The notes under the pieces are model-generated. The model worked only from the letters and a program-made list of their open reading frames with translations, was not told where the DNA came from and did not search any database. From positions 26,898,769-26,962,768 of the forward strand of contig CM037836.1 in NCBI GenBank assembly GCA_021234535.1: DNA of 64,000 bases. The letters run 5' to 3'. The number at the start of each line of letters is the position of its first letter. The first letter of the stretch is position 1. Of the stretch, positions 38,501 to 50,500 are shown in pieces. The stretch is from Stichopus chloronotus. Taxonomy: Eukaryota; Echinodermata; Holothuroidea; Aspidochirotida; Stichopodidae. Made by a program: the position numbers and the translations under genes.

Positions 38501-41500
38501 CTCAAGAAGAGAAAGGTGCTTAAATTTGAAAGTTTGTGTGTTGGTAATCCATTGTTAGTAGATGATCTCTATTTCTTTTCATGGAGATCAAAGGTCATTT
38601 GATGTCATCAGAGCTTAAAATATGGAGACCTATCAAGGGAGATATCTCAGCATTTGAATATTGCTGGAACTTTTGTCTCTTATCATTAGTAGCACTTGAC
38701 CAGTAGATGTCTGTGATTTTGTTTCCAGGTCAAAGGTCATGTAAGGTCAATAGAGTACATAGTTTCAAAACCTTGCTAACATGGTATCTCAAGAAGGAAC
38801 AGGAGACAAACTTTAAAATTGGTGTGTTAGTAGTCCATTATGGGTAGATGATCCATATTGTTTTTCATGGAGGCTAAAGGTCATTTGAGGTTAACAGACT
38901 GTTAAGTATGAAAACTTGTTTGGGGAGGTATCTCACCAGCTAAATCGTGCTGGAACTTGAAACTCTTATCATTGGTAGCAGCAGTTGATCAATAGTTAAT
39001 GTGTGTCTTTTTGTATGGAGGTCAAAGGTCTTGTGAGGTCAGTAGAGGGCATAGTGTGAAAACCTTGTAAACACTGTATCTCAAGAAGAGAGTGGTGTGT
39101 GAACTTCAAGGTTGGTGTGTTGGTACTCCATTGTGAGTAGATGATCTCTGCTTGTTTTTCATGGCAGTTAGAGGTTATTTGAAGTCACCAGACTTAAAAG
39201 TATGAAAATCTGTTAATGGAGGGAGGTGTGTCAACTGAATCTTGCTGGAACTTCAAAATGTCATCATCGATAGCACTTGAGTCAATGATCTCTGTCATTC
39301 GAATGGGTGCATGGGAGACTGAAAAAAGTCATCAGTCACTGTTTTCATACTGAGTCAAATGTTAAAGTCACAGAGTTAGTCCATTATCTTAGAGATTTGT
39401 ATTTTCAGCAAGTCTGACATTTATTGACCTACTTCTAGATAACAGTTGTATGATTACTTGGGAGAAGTCAATTGTTACATCTTCCCATCACTGGAATGTA
39501 ATAGGATGGATGTTTCCTCACCGCCCAACTCCTTGCCAAATGTGGATGTCTCATAGCAGATATTGCTGCTAAACAGAATTTGGTCTGATTTTCTTTCAAC
39601 TATGAAACTATATAAAGCCCAATTTTTTGCACCCTCTCCAAACAGTCACATAAAATAGCTCTCTCGGTTTATAACCTTTTCTAAGCAATCGTGAATATCC
39701 CAGTTACCAGCAAGTCCCTGGCAAGATTGACAAAGTACTTTGCTTTAGTCTCCTTAAAGACTTCCTAGAGAAGCACACTTTTGCAGGAGGTCCTTTCCAG
39801 GTTGCTTTTGTGTTTGGTAACATCAAGCCCATGCAGTATGTGGTTTACATTCTTGTATTTTGCTTTTGTTTTGCCCTTCCACTCACCACTGGTTGCTTTT
39901 GATTAAAGTGATTGTGTGTGCTTGAAGAAAGGAGATACTGGCAAAGAATCACAAAGTCATTTTGACTTTCTGGTGCAAAAATTAATTCCGCACTGTGATG
40001 ACATTTATCAATGCATTAATTCTGCAGTTAACTGGTTTATACATTTTCTTATGATGTGCTATCTTGTGTAACTTTTATTTTTTGGTTGAGTAATGATGAC
40101 AACATGTCAAATACTTTCAGCTGCCCTGCAAAATGGTACACAGTCTCTTAAATAAATCCGCCATCTACCAGGCAGAGTCACAGATGTGCTTTGGATGCAA
40201 CTTGGCAGTATGGTGATGCTGCAGGCACAATCACCCTTCTTACTCTCCCGAGAGTGGTAAACACAATGAACAACCTGCTTGGTTTTACATTGTATACATG
40301 CATCAGCAGTGAAGTGGGTCTATTGTGTAGATGTTTCTTGGCACCGATACATCCCATGTTCAATGAGTGGCATTGTCACTCGGTCTTTTCACCAAACCCA
40401 CGTTTCTCCCTGGAACTAAATGGGCGGAGGCTGTGGTGCACAATGGGAAAAGTGGTATTTTCTTGAAAACTGACCTTTAGGCAATATGTTACCAGGATGC
40501 TGTGGTTTTCCTGTCTAAGGAAGCAGAAAAAAAAAAAGTAGATGAAATTAATAACAAATCTTGTCAACTGATGATAGTTTTGAACTGAAGGGACATCTTA
40601 CATCATCCCTTAAGGGCAACTTCCTGCGAATTTAGAAGAACCCAGACAGATGTGGCAAATAACTATTGTGTTTACAAAGTTGACTTTAGAAGTTTTTAAT
40701 TGCATCTTTCCTTTTAGGGGAGTCTTTCCTTCTCAGATTGGCTTCAAGTCATTTTCTTGCGCGCATCCTTCTGAGGAACGATGATTAAAGGGAGGGATGA
40801 GCAGTCGTCAGGAGGACTAGGGTCGCTATGTTGCTGAACAACTTGAAAAAAGTTCATGCCACAAAGAACATGAGTGGGAAATTAGGACAATTGGGGTACT
40901 TACCATGTCCGAAGTCAAGATTTGTATTTTTGGGGAGAGAGCACTGAAATTACTGATGGCCACCCTTGGGTGAGGGGTTTACCCTTACCCGTTTAAAAAA
41001 TGTTGCTTTTGCAAAGGTGACTCAGATGCAAACTGGGGTTATCAGTGCCATGTTTTAATGACATCTACATACCCAATGGGCACATAAACTCCATGCCCCT
41101 CCCCCAGCTCTGGTCATGGTACTTACTGATCAAAGAATCCCTCAAATGCATAGGAAATAGTTTTTACATGAGTATTTCCTGAAATGTGTGACACGTTGGG
41201 ATTTTAACTGTCGTTTCTGTTGACTGAGAGATTAATACATTAGTTATTTTTCTATACTTTTTATTCAAAATCTGTTTGGGTTTGTATCTTTTGGTTCATT
41301 TGGAGGAACTGTATGTTACAGCTCTACTTATCCTCCTTTAAAAGTTGGTGTGTTGGTAGTCCATTGTGAGTTAGATGATTGGTGAGACTGAATAATTTAA
41401 CAAAGCTATTTTCTTTGGCATGCCATGTTGGTGCATTTTGAACAATACTGCCCTTTAAATGGATTTGTGAGGTGAGAGACGTTTCCATGGAAACCTGTAG

Positions 41501-44500
41501 CTGGGACTTTGGGAAGGAAGTTTTGAAATCAGTTTAAGTCTGTCAAATCTTTCGCAAACAATCGCCTCACCTCGATTGGAACAATTTCCATCCAGCTCTG
41601 CTCACACAGTAGTATTGATTGGTGAATGTGAGCTGCCACTCTTTGATTTCTCATTGCAAGGGCACAAATTATCGACATACAAAACGGAGAGCACCACCAG
41701 TAGTTACGTTGGTTGCCAGTCTTTGGTATCAATTCGCTTTTGTTTTAACCTTTTTTTGATCCAAGTTGCTGATATTTGACTTGAATCATGCCGTGCTTTC
41801 TGGAGGAATCAGACACACACATCTTTTATTAGGTCATGATTCCAAGTTGTGTTCCTAAACATCAGAGGTTGAATTCACCCATTTTGCTTGTTCAAATGTC
41901 ATACCATCAGGAAACTTGGTTTTTCATTTTGTTACATTCAGCCAAGGAAAGGTGGTTGTGAGAAATACTTCACCAAGTTGCTTCTTCTGGTTTGGCTGGA
42001 TAAAGACTACATATAAAAATTTAAGTCTTTCTTAAGCAATGTATGCTTATCCTCCTCTGTGTAGGTACACAAACAGATGTTTTTTTTTCTACTCTGCATG
42101 TTTACTGTGACAATATGCAATGTCAGCCTGTCAAAACTGTGTGATGGAGTCACGTGACAGGGGGTTGTGGCAGAGACTTTGTCATGCACATGCACCTGCT
42201 GGAAAGCATTGTGAACATGTTTTAATAGTGACAACAATGGGGCAAGCTCAAATGTCTTTTTTTTGGAGGTATTCTGGTTGAGCAGTTGACTCAGCCTTGT
42301 TCAAGAGTTACTGTGAAACTGTCAAAGACAGTTTTAAGAAATAGAGGTTCCATTCATGTAACTTAACTCTCCTCACATTAACTTTGTCACTATGCTACCA
42401 CTCTTCGTTGTTTCCTCTCACAGTGACACAATCGTTGTGCAGACTTTGGAATGTAACCAAGGTCATATAGTACTTGTGTTGTTCTATCATAGATGTTGGA
42501 ACATTGATTGGTTAAGTGAGATACAGAGAGAAGTAGCGAGGGAAGTTGATGAAGTCCTGCCAGTCATGGTCTGTAGTCATACCTACAGCGGTAGTCCTCA
42601 CAAAATACACATAATGTGCTACAATCATGTCTTGGGAGATCCTTTTTCTGCATCATAGAGAACATGACGTGATATCCAGATATACCATATTGGTTTGGGT
42701 ATATTCCTCTCGAGAAGGCGTAAACATGTATGATATCATGTGAGGATTGGCTGGTAGTCAGTTCAGATTTTTGAATATTCATATGGTAACCATTCTGTTG
42801 GAATATTCATATTTATAATTTGGTACAGAATGCTTCATGTAATGCGTCTAAACAGTCAAGTGTGATATTATGTTATTGCATTGAAGGCCTTGATAGTTCA
42901 GTCCCCAAGAGCAGTTATTGCACAATGCTAAGCAAGCACACACTAGTGTGTAGGAAGCCTGTTGCTTCTTACAACCTTACACCAGTCGACTACCAACTCA
43001 GGTCATATCAGGTAGGGAAACCTTTGATTACCCTTGAATGAGAAAGTCATCCTCCCATGACTTAGCTCTTATCAAACCCTGAGACTCTTCGTTGCTAAGT
43101 TCCACTGCTGAAAATGCCACCACCTTAATCCACCTTGGCAGCCACAGCACTGGTTGAACGATATCCTACAATTTGTGCTTCAGACCCTTTTAAATTTAAC
43201 ATTTAGATATAACGCTTTTGTTCACAATCATAATTTCATAATATTGTTTGTAAACGAACCGCATGAATGTTCCAGAAATTCAATGTGTGCTTCACCCATC
43301 TTGGCATGTTGACCACTTGCATTTTGGTATGCTCTTCCACAGCAGATTCAACAGAAAACAAGATCACTGTGAGAACAAATATATCATTGTCAAAATGGCA
43401 GAACCAGTTTTGATGGTTCTTGTATCCTACTGATGTATATAAAGTAAATAAATGCATGCAAACAGCTCTGTTTTCTCTCAGCCTGTTTTCTGAAAAGTAC
43501 TTTTTTTTTTGTTTTTAACTGACTTCCATCTTGTATGCAAGAGGAGAACCTTCAAATTCTTACGAACCTCGCTTCTATCGTGTTGTGTTTACATTTTGAG
43601 AAATGAGATGTATTTATCCTGTGAACAAAGATCAATCAAGCCTCTCCTCTGTTTTCTTCTTTCGCACCATTAGTGTCCATCAATTTCTTGTTTTATTCAT
43701 TTATTTTTCTTCACCATGATTTCTGTTTCTACATCTGCATGGGCAACCTAAAAGTCATTAAAATTTATAGCATTTCTTCCTTTCAATGTCAGGCTTGTCA
43801 TACAGGGGACTTCGGAGAGCGCAATTTATTGTTCATGACATCGTGCTTCTCATTAGTCAGTGATTCAGTCCGTGTCATGACAAGGATTTGCACCAATAGT
43901 CCTCGCAGGACTGAGACTTCCAACCTGTTCACATTGTGTCAAGCACCACGTGGACTTAATGCCTCATTTGGGTGAAATGGTGACACAATTACACAAACTT
44001 TAATGCATTGTGTGTGTCCATTGCTTCTTGTCAATTCCAGTGTCACATTAAAAAAAAAAAAAAGAGCAAAATGTCTGAGGTTTATGAATGAGAAGAAATT
44101 TGCCAGTTCATACTTTTCCTCAGAATGGATTGAACTAATTCCAGGTTGGGCAATGTTGATAAGTAAAGTAGTGTTTGATACCCCCCTGTCGATAGTCGGT
44201 CAGGTATCCAACACTATTACTTCCATCAGGCTACAAGTTTGTTGTAAAGTCATAATACAACATTTTGCTTCCATCTTTATAATAACACCTAGTACTGAAG
44301 GGCATGACACAGGAGTGCTTCCAGTTCCATACAAGCTGACGTTTGGTATACGTATGATGGCCATTCATGAACCTCGATCCGGGTAGTAATCTCAGAACCA
44401 GTTCCTGACATCTTTGGTCGGGTAGCTGGGTACTTGATGCAAACACTGGTACTGTGTGGTAACCAATTTATAGTTTTAAATAACACAGAGGTTACAGTAA

Positions 44501-47500
44501 TCAATAGTCGTGTGGTCATCAAAATTTTTATGCATTCCTGATAAAAAGTCGTACAGTCTGTTCCTTTGCTTGGTGATTCCTTCTCTTTTTTTCTACCTTT
44601 TTGTAATATACTTACAGTATGCCTTTTCACATTTTAACTGTTGAAATACTCCATAAGTATCCACTTTGCAGTTATCACTTTCCGTGTTTATTATATTTGG
44701 AATTGTGGATGTTTTTCACCATTTCTGCTCTCAACGATGTCGTAGCAAATCATCGGATATAAGTGCGAATGGCAAATGTGCAAACTTGAAACAGTACTGT
44801 CTGCTGTCTTCCATCTTCAAGGATCTTTGCTTGTTTTGTTTGCAGCTGGGGCTCTCGCAGGGATCAATCGTTCACAATTCTCCTGCATTTATCTTTCACA
44901 ATTCGTTTGTGAGAATCTTTCGTGATTCTTTAACGGGGATTTCTTCTCCTATGAGCATCTTTCATGATTCTCTTGCTTGGACTTTTCACAATTCTCTACA
45001 GCGATTTTTGTGTGATTCTCCTGCGGAGATCTTTCATGATCAAAATTCCTGTAGCAATCTTTGACCATGCTCTGGGAGGAATTTTTCATAAGTCTCATTT
45101 GAGCATCTTTTACGATTCCTCTGAGGAGATCTTTCATGATATTACTATGGGGATCTTTTGCAATTCCCGCAGGAGGTCTTTTGCAATTCTCTTGCTGGGA
45201 TCTTTCATGATTATCCGGTGGGAATCTTTCACCTTTCTCCTGCAGGAATTCTCCCACAGGATCTTTCACGATTCTTCTGCAGGGAGTTGTCATGCTTCTC
45301 CCACAGGGATCTTGTGTGATTCTCTTGTGGGTATCTTTCACACTTATCTCGGGGATCTTTCATGATTCTCTTGTGGGGGGTCTTTCACGTTTCCCCTGCT
45401 TACTTTTGCCTAGAGATTAATTTCTGGTTTAAATCTTTCAGTGTCAAACTACTGTGCCATTGTGGCATCTGCAAAACTTAGAAATTACTGGCGGTATTTT
45501 TAGAAATGATTCGCCTGTATGGTCTGATGTCTAGCGAGAGAGAGAGAGAGAGAGAGCGAGCAATTGCATCAGATCTTGGCATAGCCGCGACCGAAGACGG
45601 GGAGGAGCATCTTGCGTTAATTATGCCGATTCATGACTTGGTTACATGAATCATTGTAATTAATGGCAGAGCGTGCTGCTTTGTATCTCATCCTGCTCAA
45701 GTGCTTTATGACTGTGATGATGTTTGAATCTGCAAGATTACTTGACTAGTTGTTTACTTTCAAATAATCAGACTTCAGACAGTTCCCGGACTCATATATG
45801 TATATATAAATTTTTTTTTTTTCTCCATTTCATTATCAAACTTTGCACCCCTAAGGCAGAGAGCATATCTACCATAGAAAACATGAGGGTAGTATAACAT
45901 GATCATGGCATTTCTTTCTGTATTTGAGGATGGCATGGACATATGAAAGAGCCTTGCATCCGTATGTGTACAGCTCGGTAGCACAGAATGTAATGTGTAT
46001 TATTTGGTGTATCATTTGATTCAGGCCCACAGAATATTTGCACTTGGAAAATTGCACATTTTAAAATTTTGAGACAATTTTTGTCTGTACATTTCTCCTT
46101 TGTATATTTGTTTACCTAAGTTAAAATAAGAAATACATGTACTTCCAACAAACGTGTCACTGATGCTACTGTTAAAAGATTTGGAAATACTTCTTCATTT
46201 TACATGAATTTGGCATGCAGTGGCCTGATGACAAATGCTGGTCAGAATGTCCTGTCCTTCAGCACTCGATGTAAATGATGGAAACATACATTTACATATT
46301 TTGTAATGCATGGATGAATAGCCAGCTGAAATTGCAGCTTACCCTTTGTTTTTCACGAACTTTTCATATCGTGAGAGATCTGTCCCTAAATCAGATTCTG
46401 CTGTTTAGTTTCGTCTTTAGATACTCTGTTGAAGCTCAGCCAGATATGTCCTAGCAACATTTATTCCTTTCCAAAATATGGAAGTAGCTGGTCACATTTC
46501 CTAGCTGCTTTCCGTAGTCATTAAAAGTGGTAGGACTTTATCCAGTATTTTCTCTCTGGAAAAATATAAAAAAAAAGGTAAAAGCAAGCTGTAAGTCTCT
46601 ATAAGTATGTCATCTTGATAGTTGACACTCTAAGAAGTCTAAGGTATCATTTGCATAAATGTCAGAGGACATAAGAGGAAAGGGAGTCTTACACTGACCA
46701 ATTGAGATATCGAATACAACAAAACAAGAGCCGTCAAGAATGGAAATTGTGTCACTTGTTTGAAAAATGGACCTTTTAAGCCATGTATGAGCCTTTTATG
46801 ACATGTTGTGATCGGTAAACATTTTTCGTTTTCTGTTTCTCCAGATGTCAACCTCTGTGAAGAATGGTTTGACTTTGAGCTACCATTTGATGTTTGGTGG
46901 CAGCATACTCACAGTCAACTGTCTCGGAAGGTTGACCAACCGAAATTCAAGAAAATCAGACAGAGTGAGTGGAATGGTTGTCTTGGAAATGTTGTTTTGT
47001 CTGTGTTGTCTGTTTGTTCTTCTATGGTTAAAAGCAACTCCCAAGGTTCAGCCAGTTTGGTTCATGCTTGGTAAGTCCAATGTTTTAACAGTTGGGAGTG
47101 TTTCCTCGTTTACGCTGGAGATTTTTCACCAAACGTGTTTTCTCTAATGTCAAACTTGGCGCGTCCATGCAATCCCATGGGCAAAAACAGTTTATTTTGA
47201 CACAAAAAGGTAAATAGTTAACCTGTCAGTTACAGCCTACCATGATAAAGTGTGTATAAACTGACCTTTAGACAGTGAATATGCCAGAATGCGCATGAAT
47301 GTGACTCTATTCTTGGAAAGAAGGACTCATCTTTAGGCTTCGTTGGAGCTCTCATGGCACTTGCTGGTTAACTTAAATGTTCAGTTTGTAAGTCTGTTGG
47401 TGGGGGGAGTGATAGGTGGGGGGAGTGATCAAGTTCTTGCCTCCGAAAGCTGTCAGGTTTTCTGTTGCTTTGTCTGACATCTCTTCACCTCTTTGCTTCT

Positions 47501-50500
47501 TTCCCCATCTGGAGCGTTGTATTTTGTTAATGTTATCAGGTTAAGGTTGAAAGTTAATGAAGTCTCACTCCGGTAACCAAGCAGTCAAGGGGATGCAAGA
47601 TATTATGAAAGTATAATTAATATATAAGGCTTGTCATCTGTCAATTCCCTCTTCTTCCTCCATCATCTTTGATTATCAGTTCTTGTCTTCCTGTAATTTC
47701 AAGATGTGTGATATTTGCCATCTCTCGCCAGCCCTTTTTTTTTTTAGTTAAGTCCATTTGCTCCCAGGGTAGGAGATTGCCTCGTGGAAATTGCTCGTTC
47801 TGTAATAAGTTGTTGAAATTGACATCTTCCAAGAAAGTAAGAGGACGGCAGCTTTGTTCAATCCTTTCAGCATAATCCAAGTTGTCCATTTTGTGTAATT
47901 GATAACAGTTTGTTCTTAGGTATCATGGGTATTTTTTTTCCCTCTATGTTTAAACAATGGTTGGTCTTTGGTTTATTGGATGTTATGGTTATCATCTCAT
48001 TTTACTGATGATAGCTCAGTCTCTCAGATAATGGTATTTTGTCATCTTATTATTGATTGATAGGTAGTTCTCAGTAATTATTTGTTTTGCTTGATCTTCT
48101 ATTGTGATATTTTGTATTATGGATATCATCTCATTTATTAATGACAGTTTCTTAAGGTACTGATGATAATGTTTTTGTTCATCTTTTTTACGAACAATAG
48201 TTTTGCCATAGATCTTTATGATAATCGTCTCATTAGTGATATCTTTGTCTCAGATATGTGTTACGTCACTAACTACCTCATTGTTTATGATTAGTGTTTT
48301 CATCGATTGCTAAAAATCGGAACTGGGTAATTTCCTTTAAAAACCTGTTGTGTACCCAGGCACATGGCCAAAAAGTTGGCTGCATTGTAAACGTTGGCAT
48401 TTCCATAGTACTGTACGTTGTACTGTACTGTCACATTTGCGTGGAGGGATCTTATTAGTGTACTACATACACCACCCCTACACCTACTCAGTTATAGGAT
48501 TTTCCCTGAGAAAAAGAAAATTCTGTTTCAAGCTATTTGCTGCGTATAGTATAGTAGGCTAAATTCTGCCATCTGGCACAGTGTCGTTCACACATAAGTT
48601 GTGTTGTTTTACATTTCATGAAGGAACCGGGTAGGAATTTTTCATCTGGGTAATTAAATACTGTGCAGGCAACTGGGGTTACCTGTGGTAGCACTATATT
48701 TATGAAAGCTGGGTTTTACATATTGGGTATTTTGTTTGTGTCCTGTTTTGGTAAACTTGCCTTGGATATTTGATGTTAGTAGTGCCATCTCTTTAAATCT
48801 ATCAATAGTCAGGTGTCTGATACTTGGCGCCTTGTTGATCATTTCATCTATTTATGATAACTTTTATTTGGTATTATGGTGCTTAGTGCCTTTCCTTTAT
48901 TGTTTTCAATATTTTGGCCATTCTCATCTAATTGCTATTTTGGTTTCAAAAATATCGGATGTTTTGTTTATCATTTCGTCGGCTGATGATTGCTTGGCCA
49001 TGCATATCGGTCGTTTGGTCAATCATCTCTGTTAGTGGTGACGGGTAGTTCTCAGGTATCTCATGCTTTTCTTGTTCCGTCACTAACTCCTTTCAGTGAT
49101 AGTCTTGTCGTAGATGTTGTCGTTTCATCATCCCATCAACATTTGTTCTGTTCGTCAGATGTTTACGTCGACGTCCGACCGTCGTCGACCGTGGAGGAGA
49201 GCACGAGGTGTTCCTGTAAGTGTCCCACAGATCTGCGTGGCAGTGCATGCGGTGAAGACTGTTTAAATAGGTAGGTGTTGTTGTCATGGAGATACACATT
49301 TCATGACACGGAGGGTGCATGAGTTCTTTATAATTCCAACGATCACAGGTGTGTTTCCTCTTTTTCAACTAAATTTAATACAGTGAGCTCATCTTGGTAT
49401 GCCCAGTCAATACTCCACATTCAAGTTTACAACATGTTCTACTGTGTGATCATTCACTCATGATGTATCTGCTTGATATTGTAACCTCAAAAAGGAAGAA
49501 AAAAATTCCTTTCTCCCCACCCGTAGGTGTTAGATTTCTCCTCTGTTTCGTCTTTTCTCAATTTTCTCTGTCCCCCTCCCACCCTTATTCTTATCCCATG
49601 TATGTACCTCATTATCCTGTCACTCCCCCCCTCCCTTCCACCCTTGCTTTCATTTTTCTCTGCTTCTTGTTCTATGTTTTCTAATCATTTGTGGTTCCCT
49701 CTTTTCATGATTCTTTTACTATCTTTTCATATACCTGATTCATGTGTCACAGTCTACCTACCATTTTGTCCATTAGCGTTTCAGTATAACACAGAAATAA
49801 CACAATGCCTTACTTGAAAGCCATAGATCTAAACAGTGGTTCCCAACCCTTTGGACTCCCTGTGCCCCCCTAATTTTAAAATGTCATCTCCTGGTACCCC
49901 TCTGCCCACTGTAAGAAAACCGTAGGAGAAATGACAAACCAACCCATAACCTATAATTCCCCTAAAAATGCATTTCCCCTCTCCAACATTTGATTACGCT
50001 ACAGCTTAATCTTTTATAAATTGCTCAAGAGACTTCCCACGTTTGGTCTCTGTGATGTTTGCTGGTATCTCCAAGGGGTACTAGAACCTTTGGTTTGGAA
50101 CCAAAGATCTAGAATACTACTACCCTACCCATCATCCTACCATACCTCACATGGTATATTCCCTGTAGGTAGCTTCTTAAACTTATTAACCCTTATGAGT
50201 TTTTTTTTTTTTAATAATAATTTATTGTTCCCTTGATTACTACTGATGCAGGATAATGCAGCAAGAATGTAACCCAACAACCTGCCCTTGCGGTGATCGT
50301 TGCTCAAACCAGAGACTTCAGAAGAGGCTTTGGGTTTCAGACCTGGAACGGTTCATGGTAAGTCTTTTGCCTTTCGGTCTTAGTGTCGCATGCAGTGCCA
50401 GAAAATCCCAGAAATTTGTTCCCCAAGGTTGTTCACTCAGTCCTTCAAACCTTCCTGTCGGTATATTAGGAATTTCTTGCACCTGTTTCCATAGAGATGA

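Larger units (their letters stand above)
36868..46844. other. Large intron (9,977 bases)
   Basis: The longest intron between identified exons separates the pre-catalytic linker exons from the FxLP exon. Contents: a three-unit tandem repeat (38498-39320), a stray fragment of the same repeat (about 41340-41380), one copy of an interspersed repeat (42594-42752), a 24-27-bp degenerate array (44860-45400), and an AG run (45535-45556). The remainder shows nothing I can name. Confidence 0.85.

Noticed and set aside
44949..45365. 133-codon + and 130-codon - frames
   Set aside because: They are generated by the degenerate 24-27-bp array.
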